A stretch of 64,000 bases of DNA from Blasia pusilla (lineage: Eukaryota; Marchantiophyta; Marchantiopsida; Blasiales): assembly GCA_050084515.1 (NCBI GenBank), contig CM114275.1, positions 25,978,001-26,042,000 on the forward strand. Direction: 5' to 3'. The notes under the pieces are model-generated. The model was not told the DNA's origin and did no database searches. It saw only the letters and a list, made by a program, of their open reading frames with translations. Position 1 is the stretch's first letter; each line of letters opens with the position of its first letter. The position numbers and the translations under genes were made by a program. Shown piece by piece: positions 48,703 to 61,740 of this stretch.

Positions 48703-49688
48703 CTCCCCACAACCACACGATCAAGTTTCATCAACAAGGTCAAAGACTTTGCAATCGCACTAAAACCCTTGACATACCGTCGATAGAAGTTCGCAAGTCC
48801 AAGAAATGCTCGGACTCGACTCACATCTGTAGGGCGTGGAATCTGCGCAATAGCCTCTACCTTCGTCTGCTGAACGCCTAATCCACTTGGGTATATGGTG
48901 TGTCCCAAGTACTCAATCTGCTCCTGAAAGAATCTGCACTTGCATGGATGTAACTTCAGTCCATGTAAGCGCAATCGCCAAACACCTCCTCCAAGTGTCG
49001 CTCATGCTCCTCAACCGTGGAACTGAAGATAAGAATATCATCTATGTAACATCGTACAAAATCCAAGCCAGCCAAAATCCTATCCATCACTCTGTGAAAC
49101 TCGGCAGGCGCGTTCTTCAACCCAAATGGTAAGAACCGCCACCGATACAAGCAATCTCTCCCGAACCGATCTATCCCCAGAATCGTTGTCTTCTCCTCGT
49201 CCTCCAACTTGATAGGAAGCGATGATAGCCAAGACGGAGATCTAAATCTTGAAGATCTTTGCATGCCCTACCGCATCAAAGATCTCCTCAGGAGTAGGCA
49301 TGGCATACCGATCTGACCTCGTTTGTCGGTTGATAGGACGGTAATCTCCACACATCCGCCTATCCATCCAATTGTCATACATATCCTTCTTAGTCGGCAT
49401 GACTGTGGCAGATGCATACTCCCCATGTGACAACTCCACAAGTCCTGCCTCCAACAAGTCCTGACTCCTGCTCTGAATCAAGGCTCGCTCCATATCAGAA
49501 TACCTGTAGGGTCGACGAAAGATGGGCCTATTTCTAGCCAACTCAATCCGTATCCCGGGACCCGTCAACGTACCCAAGTCTCTCATACTGAAGGCAAAGT
49601 AACTGACATGCCCTCTCAGAAACCTATGAACTCGCCGTCGCTCTCCTCCTATCAACTTGAGACCTATCATAGGCTCCCAAGTCTCCAT
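48699..49688 (-). pseudogene. Reverse transcriptase, copy 4
   Basis: Frames 49242-49688, 48956-49264 and 48699-48974 cover the Ty3/gypsy RT. The palm has FGLKNAPAEFHRVMDRIL and the active-site box CYIDDILIF near 49045. EYLGHTIYPSGL lies in the last frame. Two frameshifts separate the three frames. Confidence 0.92.
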
Positions 49689-49959
49689 CGTGACCTCACT
49701 CAGAGAGGACGCAACCTCCGGCTTTGGTTGCTATGTAGCAACGCTAGCCACCTCCGCAACAGCCACTCCACTCTGACCTCCTACACCATGCTCCACATCC
49801 GAAAAATGAACATGTGCTACTCTAGCCGCCAGCACTCTCTCGCTCGAACGACATCCCGGGAAGTCCATGGGTGCCTATCTCTCTCGTCTCGCCTCTGACC
49901 AATGCTGAGACAGACCACTGAGGCGGTGGTCCAACTCGTGGGCGTGACGGCATGGATGA

Positions 49960-50930
49960 CACTCGCATCCGTCTCTGCTCAGCCATACCTAGGCTGACTA
50001 TCCATGTGAGACAGTTGAGGTCCATCGCCTGCCCCAACACCTGTCTCCGTGATGCCTCAATCATCCCTGGCACCGCCGTGGTACCGGTAGTGAACCCCAT
50101 GGCGCACTCGCGCTCATCTGCTGTAGGCTCCTCCAATACTCCGGTCACCTCATCCCAAATCATGCCTGGTCCTCCCTGACGAAAGGCATGGGATGCTGGG
50201 AAGCTCACCAACGTAGGTAAGGCTGCCCTCAACTCCCCCACCCTATTGGCCGTGGCCAACGGTGGTCTATCATCGCGTGTCACCACCTGAGATCGATGCC
50301 TTGAGTCCAAAATAGCATCCACCGTGAGATGTGATGCTCTCAGGACTCCACTGTAGGCTCGACTCAGTACCTCTGATGGTATCAGGTTCGTCCACCACAG
50401 TCGTGGATGATGGGCACGTGACCCAACTCTCGCTGCATCTAACAACACAACCGGTCCCAACCAGGACCTCACCTGATGTACACTCGTCATCACACGTGCA
50501 CGAGTATCTCCCAACAACGGCACGTTCTCCAAAATGTACGCTGGAGAACATATCTGACTCTGCTGCAAGTGTCGTACTACTCGTAGCATCTCCCAAAACA
50601 TCCCTGACCTCGGATCCTGCAATCCAAATCCTCGGCCAGCTGATGAATGACCCTTACATGGCCATCCAGGAATCACCAAATGAATGGTGCCAACTCTATC
50701 CAGATCCTGCGCCCCCACCAAAGATATGTCGACGGGTAGCGTATGCTCGTATCCGTCTTTGCAGATACCGACAACAACTCAGGATACCTCTGGACCAATC
50801 TCGCCACGTGACGTAATGATACTCGCCGCGCGGTCTCATCTCTCTCCACATAAAGGTACTGATGCACCCGTATGCCCGCCTGCAATACTGCAGCCAATCC
50901 GGTGCTAATCCCTCCAAAGAGATCTAACAC
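49960..50930 (-). pseudogene. DNMT3-like cytosine methyltransferase, copy 4, best preserved
   Basis: Motif I (VLDLFGGISTGLAAVLQAG) lies near 50925 in the frame 50673-51149. After one frameshift near 50730, a 299-codon frame (49822-50721) runs unbroken through the rest. Motif IV is GWPCKGHSS (PC at 50656-50661), motif VI LENVP (near 50529), motif VIII AHHPRLWWTNL, and motif IX/X runs from CAMGFTTG to QVLGQAMDLNCLTW. The catalytic Cys, the ENV Glu and the SAM-binding loop are all present. Both the motif spacing and the C-terminal block resemble DNMT3. A substrate and sequence preference cannot be read from the sequence. It lies between protease and RT as in copy 1. Confidence 0.92.
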
Positions 50931-51154
50931 CCTAACACCCTCCTCGGCACCGCCACACAGCAGTGTGGTATCTAGTGGGGTCATCGTCTCCACTCCAAGA
51001 GCCCAATCGCCACGTGACTCTCGCTGCTCTGGGATAAAAACATGACTCCACGCCTGCCTCACGAGGTCGTCGGCACTCCTCTGTAGCTCTCGAGTCGTAC
51101 CCCATAATGGTGAAGAGGCATCGCTAACATGGGAAGAGACACCCGCCATGGCAT

Positions 51155-51700
51155 GTCTCTCCGTGGGACTATCCGCTAGTGGGACATCCTCGCATGTGCA
51201 TTCCCCTCCAACAACTCTCCTGGCCAGCTAACACTACCTGTGAAAGCCGCCAACGTGGTCACAGACTCGCCTCGTGATCGACCATCTCGTCCCGCAAACT
51301 ACACGGGTAATTGACTCATCCGACCGTCACCTGACCGCCATCCTGGCCGATAAGCAACGGTCTCCTCCCAGAAGTCAAGGATGAATCCTAGGGGATATAA
51401 CACTGTACTCCCCACCAACACATCGCATTACTCGGTTGGTGTCGTAATCGCGCGTGCAGCGCACCATAGCACTATCCGTCGATGCTCTGGTGGACTCTCA
51501 CAACAATCTCGTGTCGAGTCATATACTGATTGGGTGATACGCCCCCAATCGAGGTCTGTATCTGGAAGGGACAAGGCTCAATGTCGGTCTTCCGTAACCC
51601 CAACGCTAAACACGCCGCCTTCCCTAACATCAAGGGTTGCGCTCCCGAATCAAGTAGGGGCCGCTGCTGGTGGTATATTGTCCCGTCGGACTAACCAAGC
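51155..51700 (-). pseudogene. Aspartic protease, copy 4
   Basis: The active site LLDSGAQPLMLGK is readable near 51630-51655 with the DSGA motif whole. It is followed in the same direction by a decayed protease body leading into the linker before the methyltransferase (TMTPLDTT near 50965). Frames are broken. Confidence 0.72.
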
Positions 51701-51899
51701 GAAATACTCAGCTTGGTTATCCAAGAACACTACTCGGTGTCACCATCGCCGCTCTATGGCGGTCGGTGGCATATCTACCAACCGCCGCGCCGCAGATGCC
51801 ATGACTCGTGGGGAACGTCCCAAGCACCGGATCTCGAGGGCAAGTCCACCACCTCCTCAACTACCTCTGAACAAGAAGCGTCATCTCTCCACGCTCACA

Positions 51900-53660
51900 C
51901 AACGTGGCGGCCAACCGAACACCTCGGTGGTCCAACCCCAACGTCGCCAACTCTAAGGCGGAAAATAGCGAGTCGACTCACTCTAGTGGCCATCTCCAAC
52001 ATCGTAGTCGACATCGACTCACTCGAGCCGGTATAGGAGTTGTCACTCCAACTCCTCGTGGCGTCGCGCGAGGTGCCACGATCTGTAGGCACCGGCTGGT
52101 CGTCGAGGCACCATCAATGGTGTGTGTAGTGCCTCCGACAATGTGAACGATGTGGAACCCTGGCTGCCGCCCATCGGTCCCCTACGGTGGGTCAATCTCA
52201 ACTCCACCTCTCGATGGCTCGGTGCCTCTCGCAGCACTCCCGAGTCACCACGCATTTGCCTCAACTGGGGTGCACTACACATGAATCCCATATTGGAGAG
52301 ATCCTCACCCAAGTTAGGGTAAGAGGTAGAGGCCGAGTCACACTAGCCGCTCAGACTCCGTGCCTTCCTAAGCTGCATCATCGTCATGGCGCAATCCTCT
52401 GCTCCAAGCGATCGATCGTGAGAGAAGTGCCGGCTCTGGTGCTCTGCTCCATCTCTCCTCGGGCTGGTGGTGGTCCTCTACCACCACGCCGAGAAAGAAC
52501 TCCCGACCTCCTCCGGGACGATCGCCCCAGGCCTCGGCCTACCTCGACGCGGCGTGCCCCTCGGCGAAGGTCAAAACATCTATCCCTAGTGTGACCATAT
52601 CTGTGGCAATGGTCACACAGTGTGTGGTGGGGCCATCCTCCTCGTGGCTCTGCGCAATCGAGGCGCTGGTGGTCCTCTCCCATCTTGTGGCGATCTCTCT
52701 GCCTATGGGCCCCTCCACACGTCCAACAAGACCACATCGGTCCTGTTGGGCAACATATGTAGGTGCGGTCGTTGCCTCATAGGCTCACGGTACCCGCCCT
52801 ACTCTCTAGGCACACTGCCCGCTCTCGTGGTCGGTGCTCGTTGGCACACGGTGGGGTCACCGCCGCCGTGGACCCGTCGACTCTCGAGAAAATCCAGCGG
52901 TCACTACGCTCCTCACTCATGTTGAGCTCAATATGCTCAGACAACTCAAAGACCACCTTCAATGTGGGCCGTTGTGTGAATCAAAGACCGCATCTCGGAC
53001 TCTCCTCCGTAGTTCTCGGTCCGAACCCGTACCAATCTTCGGGTCGATTGCGCCTCGTCACTCCAAGCGTAGCAATGATCAGCCTTCTCATGCGTGTGAA
53101 GGCCTCTCTCGAACTCTCACCCGATCGTCGCTGAAAATCTGTAGACTCTTGACTTGTCGGTGCACGTGCCTGGTAGCTCTTCCCCAACTGCCGGAAGAAC
53201 TCCTTTGTGGGGCTGAAGTTGGGTGGCCCTCTACCTCCCACAGGTCTCGCCACATCGCTGTCTCACTTGCCCTCCTCTCCATCTAGTCTCCGGGTGATGG
53301 TGTGGGTCTCTCTCCTCTCACAATCCCATCATATGCCTCATGACCACTAGTGGACACATACCCGGAGCCCAATACATCCTCTAGGCATCGATCTCTATTG
53401 AGTATAGTGATCGAAACTCCATGTAGTCATCCATCGGAGGACCCTCCAAGTGCTGGAACAACCCCTTCCATGCCATGAAAGGGTTGAACCGTGTCGGGGT
53501 CCGTATCTCTGGAAGTCGCACCATGTGTCGAACTCTGGATGAAATCATCTAAGTCGATGGTGCCCATCGCACCAGAAACGACGCATGCCCCGATGGCCCA
53601 TGTCGTCCATCTCCGCCAAGTACTCGTTGTCTATCGGTGATCTCATCACGGACCCGTGTC
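51900..53660 (-). pseudogene. Gag with CCHC zinc knuckle, copy 4
   Basis: The frame 52384-52737 has a canonical CCHC zinc knuckle (CDHCHRYGHTRDRC, 52576-52617), preceded by a second, imperfect one (CWTCGGAH), and then an Arg/Gly-rich tail (RRGGRGPPPARG). Upstream, the frame 52981-53253 and broken pieces out to about 53660 match the copy 1 capsid (SREAFTRMRRLI, MDDMG). The knuckle binds element RNA during packaging. Confidence 0.8.
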
Positions 53661-55080
53661 GATGATGACGATCCAATCACGGATGGATGTCGCGGGAGCT
53701 CCTCACTGGTAACCCCTCGGTATCTCACTCCACTCCGTGTCACACCACTACCACTGCTCGCACTACCCCGTTCTTCCTAACCCTGGAAGAACGCCGTGAT
53801 GACAAACCCTGTCTCACCCGCTCAAGCACTCATACTCACCGAGAGTCTCCCACACGCCTCACTAGCTCACCTATGCGAACATCAATCCCGTGATGACATA
53901 CCCGGCCTCACGCACGCTCAACATTTGGGCTCACCATGAGCCTCCCAACTGACTCACCTAACCTAGCGACACACTCTCGGGTCATACACGCGACCCTACT
54001 CGGCGGCAACCGCCAGATATCCACCAACATGCTACACATGAAAAGAATCTACACTCGTCACCATCACTGCACCCATCTAGCACCAGCTACTATCCGATAC
54101 CCAGCACTCTCAATCACACACGACAAGTGCGGGAAAAGGGACTCGAATGGGTAACCTGATCACGCCCTCCAACCTGGCGCACCGTCAATATGCACTCCTC
54201 CACATGATATGACAATCTCCGCCACATAACACTCCCCTCGACCAACACGTCGATCCTCCCGTCAACAGATGCGGACAACCCGTCGGCATCATGCACACTG
54301 CCCCTCCAGCGTAAACTCTCGCAACGCCCTATGCGCGCCTCAAAAACAACATGTCACGCCCGCTGCCCAACTTGTCGATCACTCAGCACGTCGACATCCT
54401 CCCTGCCCTCACGTTGCCCATGCGCACCGTGTTCGCCGGACCGACCTCGTCCGTCCTACCACGTTCGCTACGACTTTCGACCGCCGTCGGTGCTACCACG
54501 TCGGAAAGAGGGGGGAAGAACTTTTGGACCGCGGACCTATCGGGCCCCTTGGGCCCTAAATTGAGGGGCGACCCTATGCGGCCTTAAGCCGTGTGCGCCA
54601 TTGAAGACTCGCGGCCCTATGAGGCCGGGCGACTCTCTCCCCTTCGTCCGCGCACTTGGCAAGTACCACCGTACCTGCCTAGATCTTCGGAGCCTTAATG
54701 GCTCTTGCTTCCTCCTCACGCGCAGCTCCTCTGACGCGGCCCTATGACGGCCTCCCTACCTAGCTCCCGCTCCTTCCTTGCACGCGGCCCCGTCTTCAAC
54801 CCCCGATCTACACCTGCGCGGCTCCCTATGGAGCCGCGATCTAGTATGGCACGCGGCCCTATGCGGCCCGTGCATTTCTCTTCCCTTCCGGCCGGGGGGG
54901 GGGAACTTGGAGAGCACTCAACGACGCGCGTCTCCTGGCTCTTGCGACTCTGGTGACACAACCTCGCGGCCCCGATGCCTCTCCCCGAGCCGTATACGTG
55001 CGTATCAGCTAGGCGGCTATGACCTAATCACTTTACTTAACAGCCCCCCGGCGGCTGCAAGCCCTAAAATATCTCTACTC
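53661..55080 (-). other. Leader region of copy 4 with GGCCGCATAGGGCC-like repeats
   Basis: GC-rich sequence with no coding domain. The phrase CGCGGCCCTATG (plus strand) or close variants recurs at about 54567, 54610, 54736, 54852 and 54965. It fills the position of the copy 1 leader. The right boundary was set where composition drops and similarity can no longer be traced. Confidence 0.5.
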
Positions 55081-55259
55081 TACATAGATAATTGGAATTT
55101 GATTATATTCTGAGTGTAAATCTCCTATCGAATAGATAACACGAACTGTAAAGCTTCTGCAACTTCATCTATTCTAGGCCCCGCTTTCATATTTCAAATG
55201 GTTATCTTATTTTTCGGTTGCATATCTTGAATGAACCAAAGAGCTTATGATTTCTTGAA

Positions 55260-58200
55260 CACAGCGAACTATCGACTCGAGTAAGGCCCCGTAGATGGCT
55301 CTAAGATACCCATCTGTATCTTCTCCTTCAATAACTCAATCAGCTTAGAAATCATATCTCGTGGTACTAGTATGGGTTTCAAATCCCAAGGCACACATGG
55401 AATTGTGAAAATTACTATTGGTGCCACCACACTCGTGTCTACACAACCAATTTCATGTGTAGTAAAATAGTAGGCCCTACCATATCTTCTTAACATCTCC
55501 TAAAAGCTTTTTCTTTCAATTTCAGTAAGAAACTCACCCCCTCCAATTTACAAACGATTTAGCGTCTCTTTTATGAACTTGTGTCTTATCTTCCTTAAAT
55601 CTTGTAGATTTGGCTTCGTTGATGCATGTTCTACTTATTTCCCACAAGCCTCTCGTAGTTGAGTAGCAATTGGTTTCACCTTCCGAGCCACCGTCTTGTA
55701 CTTTGTGTATACTTGTGCCTCCATGGTATGTTCTTCTGCCTCAAACTTGTGCACATCCGCTTCCTTCAAAGATCGATATCCATCTTCTCCTTCTATGAAC
55801 CTTGCTATTTCTTCATGCAACTCACACGAGTGAATTGTAACCAACAAATCGGCGCTCATTTGGAAGAACATCTCTTCAAGACTATTTCCAAAATCCTCTT
55901 CTTCATACATACCACTAATAAACTCTTCATCTAATAAAACACTTTTATATTTTAACAAACCCTTTTTTTCATAAATCATCTTTTCTTCTCATTCATTTCT
56001 TTCATCACTTGGAATCTACTAGACCACGAAGAAAAACATTGAGAAAACCCACACTTAAATATGTATGATTCTTTCCCCCCTCTGCTAACAGAAGACTCTT
56101 TCTTTCCTGTGCACCCCCATATTTCTGCTCTACACGAGTGCTAACTAAAAATCCAAAAACTCTTTCTCTGCCTTCATAAGACCATCTTTCAATTTCTCCC
56201 TATTCCGTTCATGACCTACTCATATAATAAGGAATTGAATTGATCTCGTTCCATCCTAACTTCTAATTCGGGCATAATGAGACCCATCATCCATCACTTT
56301 GATCTCCATTCTAGATGTTGTGATGTAGGGTTGTTCAAGAATCAGAGGATAAGCAGCTCCATTTTAAACTAAGAACTTTTTTCTAAAATCAACACATCTC
56401 CAATGCGAGATTTATAATTGGGCAAGCACCATAGAGTTCATATTTTTTATTATTGGCCGCACGTAGTATCCATCCATACCCTCGATCAATTGACCACATC
56501 CCTTTGTCATATACACTTCGTGACATAATGTTGATATCCAAACGATGATCAACAAGAGCCAAAATTGACTCTTGGAGACAACCAAGTTAAACTCTGGCCT
56601 CTGTCGTTGCACATGCCCGATATGATTGAGAACAATGACCACCATTGTGCCTTTCTTCACCTTTTTCTATTAAAGCTTCTCTTGATCTAGCCTTTTCTCC
56701 ATGTAAGTCAAGCCTTTGTCCTAAAACTTGGCCAAGATCTTCGTCTTCTTCTTTTGTGATGTTAGTATCCAATGCCCTCATCATTACCATATTTGCAGTT
56801 ATATGTCTTTTTCCCTTGATCACATCTATGATCAACTCATGAAAATCACGTTTGGCTATCCCCAAGACACCTCTCAAAGAAACTTTTACTTTTGCATCCA
56901 AAATCCTCTCCTCAAGAATCTCCTTCAAAAATTTTCCGTCTTCATATGAGACTATAATTCACATGTATGGGTCTTATCTTTGGTCTTTTGAGGAGACCTC
57001 AATTCTTTCTCCTTCATCCATGATTCTTTGATATGAGAATCGATCATAGATTCATATGTGGAAGGCCCTTCTTCTCTTGATGGTTGCACCTCCGCTTGCC
57101 CTTTCCTTCTCGTGATTCATGCTCTTCTTGCAACTTCCTTAAGATCAACACCATAATTCTCGTGTCTCCTCTTCTCCTGCACACTTGCATCTTGCCAACT
57201 TACATGTTTCTCTTGTGCTATGTATGCTTTAATACACTCAACTTCCATGGGATCATCCCATCCAATCAGATGACGGATAATCTCTACCCCTCGTAGCATA
57301 ATTTCTCGAGGAAATTGTAATGATTAACTCTTAGCTACAGACATAATAGGTCCTTCTATCTTTATTGAAAATATTCAAGAATCTAATATCGTAGTGGCAA
57401 CTCCTACTTTACCTCTCACTAAGCTCTTCATTCCTCCTCTACCAAAGTTCATACTCAACGGGATACCAATTTTTGTTGAATGAATCTTTCCATCTTTGAA
57501 ATTTATAATTCCATTCCTAAGAGCTTTTCCAAACTCTTCACATTTTCGGCATTGATGGTTAATACTATCACACCAAATGCATCTCCTCACAAAGTTCCTA
57601 CTTGTCGAAGGAGCATCAACACTAGGATTCCTATGAAGTTGAAGCTCATTTATTTCTACTCTCAACTCCCTCAAACCTTTCATCGATTCATCAATGGCAA
57701 GATCTTCGAGTTTTGTTGACATGAGCTTAGGCCAGGAGTTGGAACTGATACCTTAGACTTGAATATTGTAGTTTTATCTCTACTTTGACTTTTCTTTGTG
57801 AGGACAGAAAAAACTTCTTGTACTTTCTTCCAATTTGTGTGAACACTTCCTTCTTTGGTATTGTCCGCCAATATTAGGAAGAGCTTGTCCTCCAAATTCT
57901 CATTAACCGTCTCAAGGAATAGCTCGGTTCTCCTCAAGTCAAGAGTTTCCCTTTAAGAAGAAGATGATAGGAAAACTCGCTTCTCGGACTCACACTACAA
58001 TTCATTAGGAGTCATTCCCTTTCTTATACGTTTGCTCTATCCATTCTAGGAAAGCCTTCTTGGTCACCTAATCCACATTATCATCGAAGAATTCCCCTAT
58101 CAACAATTGCTCACACTCCTTCCACAAGATTGGATTTTCAACTCTTAATTTTTTTACTTGACTATCAATCTCCAATATTACAGCTAATTCAAAATTTGAC

Positions 58201-58520
58201 ACCATATCATCTTCAAGAATAGGATTTACCTCCATCTCACAAACATATTCTTGAACATACTTGGTGATGTTCCTCCCATCAAACCTCCCCAACTTCTTTA
58301 CAATTTCTTAGATAGCCCTTATTGATATTTGCTCTTCCATGTGAAATTCACTTTGTTGGCTCAACAATGTTGTCAAAGTTCGGAGAAGATCCTCAACTCC
58401 CTCGGTTCTCATTGATGGAGCACCCCTTAAAGAAGTCATATTGATGAAATCTCACCTTTAAAAACATAATCTACCGCCTCAAAAATCTATCAGTGGAAGC
58501 ACCATTTGTTGTGTCGAGAG
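55260..58520 (-). mobile_element. Relic of an unrelated Ty3/gypsy element
   Basis: On the minus strand: gag (57375-58450) with a CCHC zinc knuckle CIWCDSINHQCRKC at 57540-57581; a retropepsin remnant near 56480-56560 (a decayed D-H-x-x-x-I-N-I-M-S active site); and the start of RT at 55269-55496 (KLIELLKEKIQMGILEPS, PYSSR). The gag type and protease (Asp-His instead of Asp-Ser-Gly) differ from the methyltransferase family. Many stops; 3' part missing. The phrase TGGTGCTTCCACTGATAG near 58480-58500 is at the place expected for a primer-binding site, a tentative point. Confidence 0.78.
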
Positions 58521-58689
58521 CTTTTCTTTGAGTACGGGCGAACCTTCTAGCTGCGGCAGACGTGGTCAATGCAAGGTGAACTCTCTAAGAAGTTCTCATT
58601 TTAGAACATAATTATTATATACACTCTCCATCCTCTTACAATAGGAATCACGAATGGTAGTGCCGAGATGATCACTTTTGGTAATGTGC

Positions 58690-59890
58690 TCATTAGGACC
58701 CGTTATAGTTCTTTATACACTATTCAACCATTGAGTTATTTGCGGAATTACAAAGGAACTACCATGGGGTACGGATTAGGAAGTTGCGGAGCATCCATAA
58801 CTTCCATAGGCACAAGAGAGAGCGTTTGCATGAGGCATTCACTGGCTTAAGTCGATTGATTATTGTCACTCATGGGGAGATGGAGGCCCATGTTGTTCAG
58901 ACAAGGTATAAGATGCTAGAAGGATGCTGAGATGGATGAGGGATAAGTATACCCTACTTTTGATGCGTACCTCACCTACATTGAGAGATGTTTTTTAGAT
59001 GGCCAAGTGCATTGAGCAAAACATGGTTGAGGAGAGTGTAGCAGCCATGAGTCTAGCGGAAGAGCAATCACGAGTGTCTACACTCCTAGTGTAGCACCGT
59101 GGATTCCTAGAGAGGAGTGTGGCACCAGAAGCTTAGGGAGGTAATCCTGAGCATGTTCCATAGAGGCCTACGCCATCATATGCGGTATATCAGCATCCTC
59201 ATGGAGTTACTTTTTGGGCATGGGGTGGATCCTATCGCCAATAGGATTGCACTTATCAAGATAGTGGATGCATCCATCACCTTGGAGGAGGAGGAGATTG
59301 GCCCGCATCAAGAGTCTATAAGAGTGACCATTTTCAACGGTATGGTCATACATACGGCCGATGTTTCATCGTACATCCAAGTTACATCCGGAACGAGGGC
59401 CCGAGAAGGCACCAGAGCGAGTTGGCGGTGTGGGTAGGCATAGAGGTCGTGCACTAGGTGGTCTAGTTGGTGGACGAGGAGTTGGATTATCCTATGGGGA
59501 TGGTAGATATGCCCATGGAGGAGGTAGAGGTCTGCCACATAGACGAGTCGAGGGAGACTTGAATTTGGGGCGTGAGGATGTTGGATTAGTGGCATTTATC
59601 AATGTCATATGGAGGAGCTAGAGACATGGAGGATCTTGGTTGGATGTGTGGGGATGCAAAAATAGAGGCAATCATCGTAGTTACACATAGAGTACATGTA
59701 GAGTTGGATCTGTAGAGAGGGGAGGCTAGGAAACACACTAGGCTTCCTCAATCTTTTACTTTGTTCGAGGCGATAAGGATCCCATGGATGGATCTTGGTG
59801 AGGGTTCCTATAGAATGGATGTAGGTGGTGTGCAGGCACGCAGGGCGATGGGAGAAGTGAATGCAGTGACATCATCCTTGATGATTTGAT
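58690..59890 (+). pseudogene. Gag remnant, copy 5
   Basis: Fragments line up with the copy 1 Gag: a KLRSIHNFHRHK block near 58775, then TSPTLRDVF and EESVAAM near 58970-59050, a Gly/Arg-rich tail (GGLVGGRGVGL) at 59361-59600, and FTLFEAIRIPWMDLGEG and QARRAMGEV near 59750-59860. It is broken by numerous stops and frameshifts. Confidence 0.75.
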
Positions 59891-60139
59891 GTAGGAACAT
59901 ATCCGTGCTTGGCACTTATAGGGAGAAGAGTGTTATGGTAGCCATATCATTCGTGGAGGAGAGGTGTCGTTGTGCGGCTCAAGTGAGAAGCTCTGACACT
60001 TGGCTGATGAGCACGTGCAAATGTCGTGAAGCGAGATGTTTGCACCAGAGCGTGACGGGTCATAGGAACCCGCAGTAGCTGGGAGTGCTACGATGATATC
60101 CTTGGATACCACACTAATTCTGTGGCACCTCCCACAAGA

Positions 60140-61740
60140 GGATATTCGAGTGTTGGATATCTTCGGAGGGATCAACATTGGGTTGGCTATTATTTTGCAA
60201 ACATAAGTGCATGTGCAACAATATTTATATGTGAAGCTTGATAAGGTTGCAAGCCACATCTCACTTTGATATGTGGCATTGTTACGCCTCCATTTTCCCG
60301 AATTATTGTCTAAGTCGACTGTACAAGGGTACCAAGGTTTCCTACCAAGGAACATTTCTTTTTTGGGGGTGAAGGACTTGGAGCAGGTAGGGACCATTGA
60401 TTTTTTCATTGCTCATTGGCCATGTCATGGCTAGTTGAGTGCTCGAGGAGATAGCGGTTTAGATGAAAATCGGTCCATATTATTTTGGGAGGTGAAGAGG
60501 ATCTTAGGAAATTTGTAAGAACCTTAGTTTTGTTCTCCAACATACTTAGTGGAGAATGTGCCGATCTTGGGCGATTCGCGGTCACAAGTGGTGACAAGTA
60601 CACATGAAGTATGTGCATGGATCGGCCTAATAGTACTTTGGTTATGAAGACTATAGGTTCACGGGCACATTGCCTGTGTTTATGGTGGACCAACTTGGTG
60701 CCACATGAGGTGTTGCAAAGGGCGCATACGAGAGTGGAGAGCCTTTCTTATTTGTTGGTGGTTTCTATTGTGAATCCTAGTTGTCAATCCTAAGTAGTGA
60801 GGTACGATGATCAACTGCCGTTGACTAAGGTCAACATGATTGGCACTCCACGGATAAGCCTTTCCACTTTTTTCAGTTTTGCTACTTCCTATGCATACAA
60901 GGAGGCCAATCTTGGCTTGGTTTGGGATAACCATGCACATTAATTGGTAGAGCCCAAGGGTGATAAGCGAGAGCAGGTGATGGGATTTCCCACATGAATG
61001 ATGTCACGATTGTTAGGATAGATCGGTGGGATCTAGCAGAGCGTCTGCACGAGTAACGGAGGACAGGCCCGCGAGGTCGAGGATGACGTGTTGAGGCCCC
61101 GGAAAGCCTGAGAGAGCAGGTTTTCCCTTCGTTTCGGCTCATTTGGAGCCATATTGAGAAATTTACTATTTAGGTAAGTACCATTTTTAGTATATGATCA
61201 ACTTTCTATTTTTTTTAAGTGGCCCTTGACCTCCTACATCAGGTCGAGAGCCAAGGAAGTGACTTGGGAGAATAGGTTACCATGGAGAGAGCTTGGGAGA
61301 GGGGAGGGGTATGCCTCAAGGAGAGAGAGCTTGAGAGCTCATTCTCTCTTTATTGAACCTCTTGGCATGAGGCGGCGGAGCTATGGTCCCTTGCCTTGTG
61401 ATTGTATACCAAGCCTCTCATTAGGAGAGTGGGTTTGGTTTAACATGAGAGAGAGTGCACACTTTTAGAGCTATGGTGTGAGATGGTGTAGAGAGAGATT
61501 GGATCTTACTTTATTGGAGATATTTTGGTACTTCTCGCCTCTGTGTATGGATGCCATGAGTTAACATGGGATCGTATGTGTTTATGTGTGTGTTCGATGA
61601 CAATGATGTATGTTGTGTAGCAATGTGTATGCTCACGACAATGACGATAGTATTGTCACTTTCAGAGGCATTTCGAGATCATGTCTTGGGTAACTTGAAC
61701 TGCTTGACAGGATCATCAACTTAGGAGTAGTTGAGCAATG
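60140..61740 (+). pseudogene. DNMT3-like methyltransferase remnant, copy 5, split by a solo LTR
   Basis: Motif I reads VLDIFGGINIGLA near 60150. The motif IV region has HWPCHG near 60420, motif VI VENVPILG near 60545. The last block before motif IX (VMGFPT) ends at 60996. A solo LTR is inserted here; after it the sequence continues with EAFRDHVLGNLNCLT, equivalent to motif X. Stops and frameshifts are present in both halves. Confidence 0.82.
61002..61640 (+). repeat. Solo LTR of the copy 1 subfamily with 4-bp target duplication
   Basis: 639 bp, TGTCACGATT ... GCTCACGACA, flanked by ATGA on each side (60998-61001 and 61641-61644). Removing the LTR and one ATGA restores alignment with the uninterrupted methyltransferase of copies 1 and 4, which fixes both LTR ends. 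The A segment is 61514-61640 and there is no extra A at the left. Solo LTRs come from recombination between the two LTRs of an element. Confidence 0.93.

Noticed and set aside
51381-52594. Long plus-strand frames in the GC-rich copy 4
   Set aside because: They lie opposite the gag and protease of copy 4, which match copies 1 and 5 on the coding strand; GC-rich DNA gives few chance stops.
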